From VRUE01 sp963703335 (GTDB lineage: Bacteria; Actinomycetota; Thermoleophilia; Solirubrobacterales; 70-9), in NCBI GenBank assembly GCA_963703335.1, contig OY969812.1, positions 372,001 to 436,000 of the forward strand: DNA of 64,000 nucleotides, given 5' to 3'. The notes under the pieces are model-generated. The model saw only the letters and a program-made list of their open reading frames with translations, was not told where the DNA came from and did not search any database. Positions 49,419-57,834 of this stretch are shown one piece after another. How positions within the stretch are numbered: the first letter of the stretch is position 1; every line of letters begins with the position of its first letter. Position numbers and translations under genes: made by a program.

Positions 49419-50284
49419 TCCACCACTCGCGAGAGTCGCCGGATCGCAAAGAAGCCGAGTAGTTGCAGTACCGCCGCGAGAGCAAGGAGCAGCGCAGCCG
49501 CCGGCGCCCCGAGAACCTTGGCGAGGAAGCCCGGCTGCAACAGCTCGGCAAACAGCGCTCCGCCCGTCGGCATCGCGACGACCAGCAGGCCAGTGAAGCG
49601 GGCCTGGGATGTTGCCGCCCTGGCGTCCTCCGCGGCGCGATCGCGCTCCGCTGCCCCTTCAGCGAAGCGCCGCAGCAAGCCGGCGAGATCGCCACCGGCG
49701 AGCCGCTGACTGAGGAGGGCAGCGGCCAGGGCGTCTACCCGTGCCGAGCGCATTCGCAGGCGCCAGGCACCGATCGCTGAGGTGGTCGGAACACCGAGGT
49801 CGAGCTCAGAACCGAGACGAGCGAGCTCGACGGCGACCGGCCCGTCCAGGGAGACTGCCGCCGCCGGCAGCGACGCCCGCAGCGAGCGACCCGCCGAGAG
49901 AGAGTCGGCGACGGCGAGCGCAACGTCAGGCAGCGACCCCTCGACATCACGCCGGTAGCGCCGGCGCCGACTGCCAATTGCCCAGCCGGCCAGCGCCGGA
50001 CCGCTCACTGCCAGCGGCAGCGCCAATGCAACCCCGCCGATGAACCAGCCACCAACTACGGCAGCCATCGCGCCGATCACCGCCAGCCGCCGGCGCTCGA
50101 GCGTCGATGGTGAGTATCCCTCGCGACCAGCACGGGCCAGCGGCTCGAGTGCTCTGCCCAGCCAGCGAGCCAGCGCCGGGCTTCCGAGCACCGCCTCGCG
50201 CACCGCGACGGCAAGCAGTCCTCCCGCAACCGCACCGGCAAGCGGAATGAATGGTCCAGATGCGTCAGCCACCACTGCCCCCAC
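49415..50284 (-). CDS. tadB: Tad/Flp pilus inner-membrane protein TadB (T2SF domain)
   Basis: 289 residues. Hydrophobic helices flank a T2SF domain with LPDVALAVADSLSAGRSLRASL and LAAALLSQRLAGGDLAGLLRRFAEGAAERDRAAEDARAA-type helices, then GLLVVAMPTGGALFAELLQPGFL. It pairs with TadC. Several in-frame GTG codons (50284, 50275, 50272) overlap the cpaF end, so the exact start is unsure. Confidence 0.85.
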   Translation of the reverse strand: MGAVVADASGPFIPLAGAVAGGLLAVAVREAVLGSPALARWLGRALEPLARAGREGYSPSTLERRRLAVIGAMAAVVGGWFIGGVALALPLAVSGPALAGWAIGSRRRRYRRDVEGSLPDVALAVADSLSAGRSLRASLPAAAVSLDGPVAVELARLGSELDLGVPTTSAIGAWRLRMRSARVDALAAALLSQRLAGGDLAGLLRRFAEGAAERDRAAEDARAATSQARFTGLLVVAMPTGGALFAELLQPGFLAKVLGAPAAALLLALAAVLQLLGFFAIRRLSRVVE

Positions 50285-51410
50285 ACTCGAGCGCCCGCAC
50301 TGCTGTTACCCCAGCCGCACGCACAACCTCAGCTACCTCGGCAACTCGCCGAGACCCATCTCGGCGGCGCTCCAAATGAACGACCAGGTCGATGCCCCGC
50401 TGGACCTGTTCGGCGATTGCCTCGTGCGGCAAGCCGACGCCTGCCATCAGGGCAAGGGTCTCCAGGCGACTGAGGGCGTCGGCGGCGGAGTTGGCGTGAA
50501 CGGTCGAGAGCGCACCGTCGTGTCCGGTATTGAGCGCGGTCAATAGGTCAAGCGCCTCAGGTCCCCGAACCTCGCCGATCACGATCCGGTCGGGGCGCAT
50601 TCGCAAGGCATTGCGCAGCAGGTCCCGCACCGTCACCTCGCCCTTCCCCTCAACACTCGCCGGGCGACTCTCCAGCCTTACGACGTGGCGCTGCTGGAGG
50701 CGAAGCTCAGCGGCATCCTCGATCGTCACGATCCGTTCGCTTGCGGCGATGAAACTCGACAGAGCATTGAGCAGCGTCGTCTTGCCCGAGCCGGTGCCGC
50801 CGCTGACGATGACGCTGCGGCGCTTTGCAATGGCCTCCTGCAGCAACTCGCGCTGCCCCGCGCTCAGCGTTCCCCGCTCGACCAGCTCGGCCGGCCCCGG
50901 CCGCTCGGCACCAAAGCGACGAATTGACAGCACCGGGCCATCGACCGCGAGTGGCGGAATCACAACGTTGACGCGCGAGCCGTCGGCAAGGCGCGCATCG
51001 ACCATCGGACTCAGCTCATCGATCCGCCGTCCTAGCGGCGCAAGAATGCGCTCGATTGCGTTGCGTAGTTCCTCCTCATCGGGAAAGCGAACATCTACTG
51101 CTTCGATCCGCCCAGCCCGCTCGATGAAGACCTCGTCGGGCCCGTTGACCATCACCTCCTCAATCGCCGGATCGGCGAGCAGGGTCTCGAGCGGACCGAG
51201 GCCGACCGTGTCGCGCACGATGCGCATTGCCAGCTCCGCCCGGTCCTCAGCGCCGAGCAGGGCGGCCTCCTCGTCGACCAGAGCGCGAACCTCGTCCTCG
51301 AGGCCAATAACGGGTGACCGTCCAGCGGCTGCCTCCGAGCGGCGTCGCTCGATCAAGCCCACGCGCAGCTGATCGGCGAGGACTGCGAGGTGGTGCTCCC
51401 GCGCCGCCAC
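50265..51410 (-). CDS. cpaF: Tad/Flp pilus assembly ATPase CpaF/TadA
   Basis: 381-residue secretion ATPase (type II/IV family) powering pilus assembly. N-terminal domain with GLGPLETLLADPAIEEVMVNGPDEVFIERAG; Walker A SGGTGSGKTTLLNAL; Asp box RIVTIEDAAELRL; Walker B RPDRIVIGEVRGPEALDLL; His box ALSTVHANSAADALSRLE. All motifs are intact. Start GTG 51410 follows GGGAGG in the end of the upstream gene. Confidence 0.94.
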   Translation of the reverse strand: MAAREHHLAVLADQLRVGLIERRRSEAAAGRSPVIGLEDEVRALVDEEAALLGAEDRAELAMRIVRDTVGLGPLETLLADPAIEEVMVNGPDEVFIERAGRIEAVDVRFPDEEELRNAIERILAPLGRRIDELSPMVDARLADGSRVNVVIPPLAVDGPVLSIRRFGAERPGPAELVERGTLSAGQRELLQEAIAKRRSVIVSGGTGSGKTTLLNALSSFIAASERIVTIEDAAELRLQQRHVVRLESRPASVEGKGEVTVRDLLRNALRMRPDRIVIGEVRGPEALDLLTALNTGHDGALSTVHANSAADALSRLETLALMAGVGLPHEAIAEQVQRGIDLVVHLERRRDGSRRVAEVAEVVRAAGVTAVRALECGGSGG

Positions 51411-51414
51411 CGAG

Positions 51415-52068
51415 TCAACCTCCCGGTAGGAGCGTCAGCTTGCGGGCAAAGCTTTCGGCGTCGATCAGCCGCAGCGCCTGCGACTTGGTCAGCGCCAAGG
51501 TCGCGCTTGCGGTCCCACCGGGACCGGGTCCATCGGCGCCCGGACCCAGGGCGAGCAACGGCACCGCCGTCGCAGCCACATAGGTCCGCCCCCCGCCGCC
51601 GCCATCAGCTTCGGTGGTGACCACGACGTCGACCTTCGCCTGCCGGCCCGGGGTACCGGCCGAGAGCAAGGCTTCGGCGCCGCTGACGGAGATCTCCACC
51701 GGTCTGCGTCGCGACCCGACAAGTGAGGCCGGGCCGCTGTGGGTGGGTAGATGGAGCTGCGTGGCGACAAGGTAGGAGCCGGCTGACAGATCTGTGGCCG
51801 GCGCTAGGCCGATGGCTTCGGGCGGAGCCTGCAGGGCTCCAGATGGCACGAACCTGACTGGCACACGTCGCACTTCCAGAGCGTCCGCCACGGTTCCGGG
51901 TGCCAACGGCTTCCCTCCTGGCAGGTGGCGGGTCGCAATCACGACAGGACGCAGTGGCCCGTAGCCGACCGCCACGCGCGATCCATAGCTATCGGCAACG
52001 GCGGCCGCAAGCGTTGCCGCCACCCCCGCGAGGACAAGGAACAGGATCGCCCGGGCGCGACGGCTCAC
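51415..52068 (-). CDS. cpaB: CpaB/RcpC-like Flp pilus protein (SAF domain)
   Basis: 217 residues. N-terminal anchor helix (AILFLVLAGVAATLAAAVADS), then a SAF-like segment (VVIATRHLPGGKPLAPGTVADALEVRRVPVRFVP ... GSYLVATQLHL, split here for length). The rest resembles the CpaB C-terminus (KVDVVVTTE ... YVAATAVPLLALG). CpaB homologues sit at the periplasmic/outer face of Tad pili. Its position ahead of cpaF supports the call. Confidence 0.78.
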   Translation of the reverse strand: MSRRARAILFLVLAGVAATLAAAVADSYGSRVAVGYGPLRPVVIATRHLPGGKPLAPGTVADALEVRRVPVRFVPSGALQAPPEAIGLAPATDLSAGSYLVATQLHLPTHSGPASLVGSRRRPVEISVSGAEALLSAGTPGRQAKVDVVVTTEADGGGGGRTYVAATAVPLLALGPGADGPGPGGTASATLALTKSQALRLIDAESFARKLTLLPGG

Positions 52069-52793
52069 GCGGCCAGTCCGGCATCCGCATCGGCGATGGG
52101 CAGCTCCAAAACCGCGAGCGAGCCCCGTTCCGAATAGCGAAAGGCAAAACGCCCGTCGTGGTCGGCCGCGACCCGCCGCACCACCGCCAAGCCGTGACCG
52201 TGACGCTGCTGACCGGAAAGGCGAGCAATTACCTGCGCGGGGCTGTTGCGTCGCGATCGCGGCCGGGCGACGCGGCCGGAGTCCACGACCGCGATCCGCA
52301 GGCGGCCAGCACGCAACCGGCCGGCGACGACTATCGTCGGCCCGCCGTGGTCGATCGCATTGACGATCAGGTTGTCGAGCGCCTGACCGAGAGCGTTGCG
52401 ATCACCGCGGATCAGAGTGCTGCCCGCGCTCCATCGCATCTCAAGTGATCCATCACCAAGGCGAGCGCGTGCCTGCCAACGCGCCACGGCAGATTCGGTC
52501 AGCGCGGCGCCGTCGATCAGACCCCACGCCGGCGTCAGCGGACTGCCGTTGATCTCGTGGTCTAGGCGCTCGAGAGCTGCGGTAGCAAGCTCCATCGGGT
52601 CCTGCCTGTCCTCGGACCCTTCGACACCCGGTCCGACCGCGAGGGCGACCGCCTGCAGCGGCCGGCGCAGCTCGTGCAACGCCTCGTTGAGGGCACTGCG
52701 GCGCCGACCAGCGCGCAAGCTCTGGGCCGCAACGGCAGCAGCCATCGAGAGGGCGAGCGGCCAGCCGGCGACGATCTGAGCCAGGTCGGTCAT
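52065..52793 (-). CDS. Sensor histidine kinase in the pilus operon
   Basis: 242 residues. A short hydrophobic start (LAQIVAGWPLALSMAAAVAA), then the phospho-acceptor region LHELRRPLQAV (His40), an N-box DNLIVNAIDHGG (about residue 140) and a C-terminal GHGLAVVRRVAADHDG (G-box). No sensor domain is present. Its start overlaps the recombinase stop by 4 bases (ATGA). That recombinase ends in a response-regulator tail, so this kinase and the now-broken regulator were once an ordinary pair controlling, presumably, the Tad pilus. Confidence 0.8.
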   Translation of the reverse strand: MTDLAQIVAGWPLALSMAAAVAAQSLRAGRRRSALNEALHELRRPLQAVALAVGPGVEGSEDRQDPMELATAALERLDHEINGSPLTPAWGLIDGAALTESAVARWQARARLGDGSLEMRWSAGSTLIRGDRNALGQALDNLIVNAIDHGGPTIVVAGRLRAGRLRIAVVDSGRVARPRSRRNSPAQVIARLSGQQRHGHGLAVVRRVAADHDGRFAFRYSERGSLAVLELPIADADAGLAA

Positions 52794-52882
52794 CCGTCAA
52801 TCAACCGATAGCCGTAGCCCCAACAGTTGACGACGTAGCGGCCGTGCTCTGGGTCGAGTTTGCGCCGCAGACGGCTTGCGTG
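52790..52882 (-). other. Left attachment junction (attL) inside a response-regulator gene remnant
   Basis: Codons 52793-52882 (minus) encode HASRLRRKLDPEHGRYVVNC and on to YRLIDG, the last beta-hairpin and recognition-helix end of a PhoB/OmpR-type DNA-binding domain, in frame with the integrase upstream and coupled to the histidine kinase downstream. The crossover lies near 52880-52900. The rest of the regulator gene should be at the far end of the element, outside the window. Confidence 0.7.
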
Positions 52883-54448
52883 GGCTACGCCGTATTTCTT
52901 ATCGGCACTGTAGAGCGGCTCGCGGCGGAAGATCGGGCGGAAGTTCGTGAATCCTTCAATCACCTCCTCTCGTATGACGGGTTCGATGACTAGGTCGCCT
53001 TGCCAGGCGAGATCGGCGTGAATGCGGGTGCCTGGTTCGACCTCGCGGAGGACGAAGTGGTCGAAGATGCGGGCGAGCGCCGCACGGACTGCGTTGACCC
53101 CCTCGGCGTCGTTGATCTCCCCGGCTACTGCAGCCCGGAGACCAGCCAGGCGGGCAAGCGTGTCGTGTTCGGCGTCTTGGAGGATGCCCCACGACTCGGC
53201 TTCACCTACTTGCTCGGCCAGTCGGTCGACCTCGGCAGCCGCGCCGTCCAGCTCAGTAGTCAATTCGTCGCGAAAGTCCGACCAGTCCTCGGCTTTGATC
53301 TTGCCGTCCTGGTAGTCGCGGCGGACGCGGGTTAGGCGATCTTCAGCGCGGCGCTTCTGGGTCTCTGCTTGAGAACTGAGGGCCTGAACCTCCCCCAGCT
53401 TCCGGTCGCGGGCCTCGGCTAGCTGGGCGCGAGTCGCCTCAACGTCTAGGCCGACCTGCTCGAAGTAGGCATACAGCGCGCCGTCGACTACCCGGCGCGG
53501 AAGGATCGGGGAGTCGCAGGAGTCCTCCATGTGGCGCCGCTCGCAGACGTAGACCTCATAGTCAGACCGCCTGCTGTCACTTCGGCAAATGCGCGTTCCG
53601 CCGCAATTGCACTCCAGCAAGCCGCCTCGAAGCAGGTGATTCCCCTTCGGGGGCCGACCGCGGCCTTTCTTGCGCCGGGCCTGGAGCAGCACCTGGACTT
53701 CGTCCCAGAGCTTCTGCTCGACGAGCGGCTCATGGACACCGTCGAAGACTTCGTCTCCATGACGCATCTTCCCGACATAGACGGGATTCGACAAGATTTG
53801 GCCGACCGTCGATGACCGCCAGTGACGACCGCGCCTAGGAGCCACGCTGTCGGCCTCCAGGGCACGAGAGATCGCCGACAGCGACTGCCCTCCGGCGAAT
53901 TCGTTGAAGAGGCGGACAACAACAACAGCCTCAGGCTTGAGGACCACGAGCATTTCGGCCTGCTTGTTGTAGTCGTAGCCGTAGGGCCGCGGCCCACCTC
54001 CCCAGAGCCCGTCTTCTCGCCTCTTCCGCAGCCCAGCCTTCGTCGCGAGTGACTTGCGCTTCGAGTCCTCGGAGTTGCGCTCGCCCATCACAGCCGCGAG
54101 CACGATGTTCTCGAAGGTCGACGGGTCCTGAAGGCTGACGATCGTTACGCCCACCTTGATCGCCCAGAGCGCGATCTCGACCAGATGCCGAGCCTGCTTG
54201 CCATCTCCACGAGCAAGACGGTCGGAATGCTGGACGATGAGCACCGCCCCGATCCGTTCTGCGTGGTCCATCGCCCGGATCAGTTCCGGACCACGGTTGC
54301 CGCTCCAGGCACTAGCCGCCTCGTCCGAGTACTCGGCGGCGATTTCCCAGCTTTCGGCTTGGGCTTTCTCGCGTCCTTCCCTGAGCTGCCCGGCGATCGA
54401 GCCCTTCGGGTCCTTCGTGCTCTTCGCCGCGTAGAGGACGGCTTGCAT
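52790..54448 (-). CDS. int: Large serine recombinase (integrase) fused at its C-terminus to a response-regulator tail
   Basis: 552 residues. Catalytic domain at the N-terminus (VLYAAKSTKDPKGSIAGQL with Ser10; VQHSDRLARGDGKQA; GERNSEDSKRKS), recombinase domain (GGGPRPYGYDYNK ... SAISRALEADSVAPRRG), a zinc ribbon (LLECNCGGTRICRS ... CERRHMEDSC) and a coiled coil (about residues 340-450). The common Arg two residues before the catalytic Ser is Ala here (YAAKS). The last ~30 residues (HASRLRRKLDPEHGRYVVNC...GYRLID) are the C-terminus of an OmpR-type winged helix, not recombinase. It lies at the left end of the integrated element. Confidence 0.93.
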   Translation of the reverse strand: MQAVLYAAKSTKDPKGSIAGQLREGREKAQAESWEIAAEYSDEAASAWSGNRGPELIRAMDHAERIGAVLIVQHSDRLARGDGKQARHLVEIALWAIKVGVTIVSLQDPSTFENIVLAAVMGERNSEDSKRKSLATKAGLRKRREDGLWGGGPRPYGYDYNKQAEMLVVLKPEAVVVVRLFNEFAGGQSLSAISRALEADSVAPRRGRHWRSSTVGQILSNPVYVGKMRHGDEVFDGVHEPLVEQKLWDEVQVLLQARRKKGRGRPPKGNHLLRGGLLECNCGGTRICRSDSRRSDYEVYVCERRHMEDSCDSPILPRRVVDGALYAYFEQVGLDVEATRAQLAEARDRKLGEVQALSSQAETQKRRAEDRLTRVRRDYQDGKIKAEDWSDFRDELTTELDGAAAEVDRLAEQVGEAESWGILQDAEHDTLARLAGLRAAVAGEINDAEGVNAVRAALARIFDHFVLREVEPGTRIHADLAWQGDLVIEPVIREEVIEGFTNFRPIFRREPLYSADKKYGVAHASRLRRKLDPEHGRYVVNCWGYGYRLIDG

Positions 54449-54459
54449 GGGCGAGCAGC

Positions 54460-54663
54460 CTATCCGGGCCGGGCTTGACGGTGCACGGCCTCGAGGATGA
54501 CCTCGGTGTTCGATGCGGACTTTGGGAGGTCGAGCTTCCTCCGGAGCTCCTTCAGGTCTTGGCCCATCTCGGCGTACTTGGCCGGCGAAAGGGTCAGCAG
54601 CACCTCGATCGCATCGAGTGCTGGCACTCGCATCGCCGCCGCTGTCGGGGCAAGGCTAGCCAC
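54460..54663 (-). CDS. Small protein of unknown function, integrated element
   Basis: 67 residues from GTG 54663, preceded by GAGGAGGGG. Mostly helical: DAIEVLLTLSPAKYAEMGQD then LKELRRKLDLPKSASNTEVI. The C-terminal part resembles a short ribbon-helix-helix or coiled helper protein, but I recognise no family. It overlaps the DUF433-like gene by 8 bases. Confidence 0.6.
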   Translation of the reverse strand: MASLAPTAAAMRVPALDAIEVLLTLSPAKYAEMGQDLKELRRKLDLPKSASNTEVILEAVHRQARPG

Positions 54664-54991
54664 CCTGCCCCTCCTCTTCAGCGGTGCGACCTCGTACCGG
54701 CACGTAGTAGCTGGTGCCCTCGTCTCCTGAATGGACCCGGCAGGCACCACCGCATGTAGGACAGGGGGTAGCTGTAAAGCCGGCGCTCTGCCCAGCGCAC
54801 GCGTCCGCCACTGCCATAAGCAACCTGACGCTTTCATAGCGAAGGCCGAAGTCCTCCGCCACTTCCATTGCCGAGTCTCCGGCCCGCACCCGGTCCAAGA
54901 CATCTTTGACCCGGACCCCGCAGCTCTCAGCCAAGTAGGGCTCGTCATTGCAGAGCGAGGGGGTGCGGCGGATTTCGATGCCTTCGCTCAT
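54656..54991 (-). CDS. DUF433-like protein (antitoxin-type helix-turn-helix)
   Basis: 111 residues from ATG 54991. The N-terminal ~70 residues follow the DUF433 pattern (IRRTPSLCNDEPYLAESCGV, VKDVLDRVRAGDSAMEVAED, FGLRYESVRLLMAVADA), a small winged-helix-like fold often found as the antitoxin of a PIN-type toxin. Then comes a zinc-ribbon-like PCPTCGGAC. No DUF5615/PIN toxin gene follows, so it may be an orphan regulator. Confidence 0.65.
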   Translation of the reverse strand: MSEGIEIRRTPSLCNDEPYLAESCGVRVKDVLDRVRAGDSAMEVAEDFGLRYESVRLLMAVADACAGQSAGFTATPCPTCGGACRVHSGDEGTSYYVPVRGRTAEEEGQGG

Positions 54992-55209
54992 CAATCCTCG
55001 TCCTCGAAGTTGGAGGGTCCGCCTACCCGCGAGCTCTTGGCCCCCTCCTGTTTTTCGGCGTCCGGCGCTGTCTTCTGAACGCACCCTGTATTTGCATTTT
55101 CAGCGCCATCCGACGGATCAGCGGGCTTGACACCCTCCCCGTCTTCGTCTTCTCGCAGGCCGAAGTCTTTGGCCGGTTCGAGTACCCCGGCCCTACTCGC
55201 CCCCGTCAA
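54991..55209 (-). CDS. Possible small acidic protein
   Basis: 72 codons from a TTG at 55209 to a stop at 54991 that touches the next start (TGATG). The product is acidic and hydrophilic (LREDEDGEG, ending NFEDED). The TTG start has no well-placed Shine-Dalgarno and overlaps the upstream gene end by 17 bases. Kept because it fills the gap with operon-type junctions. Confidence 0.35.
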   Translation of the reverse strand: MTGASRAGVLEPAKDFGLREDEDGEGVKPADPSDGAENANTGCVQKTAPDAEKQEGAKSSRVGGPSNFEDED

Positions 55210-55477
55210 TCGCGTGAAGGCGCTTGTACTCCTCTGGCTCTGGTTCGTCTCGGACTCTGCGCCGGAAGAGATGGAGCGTGAGAGGGCCGAGGGTGATACT
55301 GAGCTCGAAGCGACGCCAGCGGTGAGGGAGGACGAAGTGGGACCAGTAGCCATCGAACTCCCAGTGGCCGCGGATGACCTCGAGCCAGCCGAGGTTTCGG
55401 TCCAGCTTGTGAGAGCGGCGGCCGGCGAGAGGCGGCGGCTCGGTTGCCGGTGACGAGACGGAATGCAGTTGCGGCAT
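55193..55477 (-). CDS. Small protein of unknown function, integrated element
   Basis: 94 residues from ATG 55477 with AGGAG at six bases. Rich in Trp, Arg and Leu (KLDRNLGWLEVIRGHWEFDG, SITLGPLTLHLFRRR). No signal or obvious helix of the membrane type. No family recognised. About 190 bases upstream carry no gene I can support. Confidence 0.65.
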   Translation of the reverse strand: MPQLHSVSSPATEPPPLAGRRSHKLDRNLGWLEVIRGHWEFDGYWSHFVLPHRWRRFELSITLGPLTLHLFRRRVRDEPEPEEYKRLHAIDGGE

Positions 55478-55669
55478 GGCTGACTCCTGCCGTTTGACGC
55501 CTCCGCCCTACCTGCCCCGCAGTTTCCTGGCTTTGTGCAGGGTAGCGCGGAATGATCGAAAGTTCTAGAGGGATTGCCCTCAGCCATTCCTAGTCTCGCC
55601 CTCGTCTTGAAGAGGCGTTCTCTCACGGTCACTGGTTGCCCTTCGAATCCTGTAGTGCGGCGCGGGACC

Positions 55670-56503
55670 TCATGCTGCAACCTCGGAGAAGAGATCAGGT
55701 TGGATCTCCGTTACCGCCGGCGACAGCCAGAGCGTCTCGGGGACCTTCGGCAGCGTTCCCCCGGCCCGAGCCTGAACATTGCGGAGGGCGCTCAGGTCAA
55801 TCGTCCGCCAGGGCAGCCGCCCGGCCCGCTCATTCGGGTAGCCGCTGAGGATCACGGCGGCGTTCTCGATCTCGAGCAGCACGTCAACCAGACGTGGCCA
55901 GAGATCGTCGGTTGCGTCGTGGACGTAGCCGTGTCGTGGGTGTTTGCGGTGCTCCCCGATGTACGGGGGGTCTATATAGATCACCGTTTGCGGCAGATCC
56001 CATCGTGGAATCAGGTCAATGGCATCGCTGCACTCGAGGCAGACGTTTTGCAGACGATCGGCGGCGGCGAGCAACCGCGCCGGCATGTTCTGCCAGGTCC
56101 GAGGCTGCCAGCGGCCCTTGCGGTCCCTCAACAGCGATGGCGGCGACCAGGACTTGCCGGTGCGCGAGAAGCTGTGGTCAATGCGGACAAGCAATCGTCG
56201 GGCTGCCTCGACATCATCCTCGGCGGGCTCTCGGGATGTTTCCCACTCGGCGCGGCTATAGGGGGTCGCGGCCACCACCGCCGCCAGCTCCTCCGGTCGC
56301 TCTCGAAGTGCCCGCCAGAAGCGCATGATCTGTCCGTCGACGTCGTTTAGCGTCTCGCGCTCAGCCGGATGCTTGGCAAACAGGACCGCGGCACCGCCAG
56401 CGAATGGCTCGAGATAAGCGACGTGGGGTGGCATGAGTTCCACGATTTGAGCCGCCAGCTTCTGCTTCCCGCCGTAGTAGGTCAGCGGGGTCCTCGTCGC
56501 CAT
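55670..56503 (-). CDS. dam: DNA adenine methylase, D12 class (Dam family)
   Basis: 277 residues. SAM-binding N-terminus RTPLTYYGGKQKLAAQIV and LEPFAGGAAVLF, catalytic DPPYIGEHRKH, and LSGYPNERAG. All elements of a class alpha N6-adenine methyltransferase are present. No restriction enzyme is adjacent, so protection of the element's own DNA from host nucleases is the likely role. Target site not predictable. Confidence 0.92.
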   Translation of the reverse strand: MATRTPLTYYGGKQKLAAQIVELMPPHVAYLEPFAGGAAVLFAKHPAERETLNDVDGQIMRFWRALRERPEELAAVVAATPYSRAEWETSREPAEDDVEAARRLLVRIDHSFSRTGKSWSPPSLLRDRKGRWQPRTWQNMPARLLAAADRLQNVCLECSDAIDLIPRWDLPQTVIYIDPPYIGEHRKHPRHGYVHDATDDLWPRLVDVLLEIENAAVILSGYPNERAGRLPWRTIDLSALRNVQARAGGTLPKVPETLWLSPAVTEIQPDLFSEVAA

Positions 56504-56728
56504 TTAGCGTCCCGCCCCCTGCAACTCCGCCAGCGGCACTCCAAGGTTCTTCAAGCCCCGGTTCCAAAGTTCGGTGCGACCCCACTGGGTGAGGCGGTAG
56601 GACCAGCTAGTAGTGGCCTCGAAGCCAAAGTTTGTGAGCTGCCCGCGAACTTCATCGGCGTATACAGGTCGCTCGCCGAACATCCCAACCGCCAGCACAA
56701 TCGCGAAGTCTGAGGGCTTGTCAGCCAC
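56504..56728 (-). CDS. Small protein of unknown function, integrated element
   Basis: 74 residues from GTG 56728 with AAAGGAGG nine bases upstream. FAIVLAVGMFGERPVYADEVR and YRLTQWGRTELWNRG suggest a winged-helix-like shape, perhaps DNA-binding. It ends directly at the dam start and begins over the stop of the MazG-like gene. Confidence 0.6.
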   Translation of the reverse strand: MADKPSDFAIVLAVGMFGERPVYADEVRGQLTNFGFEATTSWSYRLTQWGRTELWNRGLKNLGVPLAELQGAGR

Positions 56729-57179
56729 CGTCGCCCTCCTTTAGCTCCCTGGCCAAACCGTGAACAGGGCAGGAAGCGATGACTTTCGCCGGGTCCGTGT
56801 CGAGCCGGTCGTAGGAGCAGTGGCAGCCGACTAGGTGTGCGTGCATCTCCTCTGATGCAACGGCGTTGCAGTCCGATTCGAGCCAGGCGAGGCAAATGGC
56901 CGCGACCTGCGTGATCTCCTTGCGCAAGCCCTCGACGGAGCCGGTGGTGTCCCGAGCGAGGCGGCGACTTTCCTGCGTGAGCACCTCCTGGGCGACCTCC
57001 CCGACCTCCTCCATGACGCAGGCGAGGCGCTCGGTGTTGCCCATCCCGGCATCGGCGGCGGTGTAGAGGAAGCGGCCTTCGGCCTTGAGCTTGTCCTGGC
57101 GCTGGCGCTCCGCAAGGATCGCCTCGACCGCGGCCTCATGGCGCGGGTTCGAGCCGCCGAAGATCCAGATGCCGCTCAC
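56721..57179 (-). CDS. MazG-like nucleotide pyrophosphohydrolase (tentative)
   Basis: 152 residues. AVEAILAERQRQDKLKAEGR, ERLACVMEEVGEVAQEVL (ExxE-type metal site) and LRKEITQVAAICLAWLESD match the all-alpha NTP-PPase pattern of phage MazG-like proteins. The C-terminal ~35 residues hold Cys and His (HLVGCHCSYDR, ASCPVHG) and may bind metal. It would hydrolyse abnormal or (p)ppGpp-like nucleotides during phage growth; inferred. Confidence 0.65.
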   Translation of the reverse strand: MSGIWIFGGSNPRHEAAVEAILAERQRQDKLKAEGRFLYTAADAGMGNTERLACVMEEVGEVAQEVLTQESRRLARDTTGSVEGLRKEITQVAAICLAWLESDCNAVASEEMHAHLVGCHCSYDRLDTDPAKVIASCPVHGLARELKEGDGG

Positions 57180-57622
57180 TTGCCTTCCTCCTCACGGGTA
57201 TTGGAGTCCGGGGTGAACTGCTTGCAGGTACAACCGCAGGCCTTGCAGTTCATGTCGATACCAAGCCCAAATCCGTCTTCATGGTGGAAGCGCTCGTGGC
57301 CGCAGGTGCAGGGGTCGTCGCAGTACTCGAGCCCATCGGAGCCGAGGGCGGCTAGGAGGCCCTTGGCTAGCGACCGGGTGCACTCGACCTCGGCGCGGCT
57401 ACCAACTGATTCGGAGATCTCAAGCTCGCCGGCGAAGAACGCCTTGGCCGCTTCCCTTACCCGCTGTCTCTGTTGGGAGCGGATCGAAGGGGCGGCGGCT
57501 TGGAGGGCAACCTGCGCAACGTAGTCGAAGTCCTCGACCCGGTCGCCGAGGGAGTCGAACAGTTCGGTCTCGCGCTCCAGTGCCTCTTCGGCGGCCCTGG
57601 CGGCGTCTTCCGGCAGCCTCAC
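57176..57622 (-). CDS. Protein of unknown function with a C-terminal cysteine cluster
   Basis: 148 residues from GTG 57622, which overlaps the upstream stop (GTGA). N-terminal helices (EDAARAAEEALERETELF) and a C-terminal metal-binding-like region CTCGHERFHHEDG ... CKACGCTCKQF with seven Cys and several His. No family recognised. Confidence 0.62.
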   Translation of the reverse strand: MRLPEDAARAAEEALERETELFDSLGDRVEDFDYVAQVALQAAAPSIRSQQRQRVREAAKAFFAGELEISESVGSRAEVECTRSLAKGLLAALGSDGLEYCDDPCTCGHERFHHEDGFGLGIDMNCKACGCTCKQFTPDSNTREEEGK

Positions 57623-57834
57623 TGAGACCTCCCTGCGATCTCGGCGTGGTGAGCACACGGGGCGTCCACCAAGCAGCAGTCAGTAATCCCGATGCGCTTG
57701 CCGTCATTGTCGAAGCACGGGCCGAGCCAGACGCGATCGCCATCGTAGTTCGTGATCGCCATGTCCTCTCGCCAGCGGGCTCGATCGAGGACTGCCGCTG
57801 CGACGGCTTGCTTCACCTCTACCTCACCTGGCAT
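57619..57834 (-). CDS. Small protein of unknown function, integrated element
   Basis: 71 residues; EVEVKQAVAAAVLDRARWRE then YDGDRVWLGPCFDNDG and CCLVDAPCAHH, so again a Cys/His-rich end. It overlaps genes on both sides by a few bases. Confidence 0.55.
   Translation of the reverse strand: MPGEVEVKQAVAAAVLDRARWREDMAITNYDGDRVWLGPCFDNDGKRIGITDCCLVDAPCAHHAEIAGRSQ

Noticed and set aside
52790..54448. tRNA gene as the integration target
   Set aside because: No cloverleaf at the junction; the element lies in a protein gene, as is common for serine recombinases.
54460..54948. 162-codon frame for the small gene after the integrase
   Set aside because: The upstream part overlaps the DUF433-like gene out of frame; GTG 54663 has a good Shine-Dalgarno.
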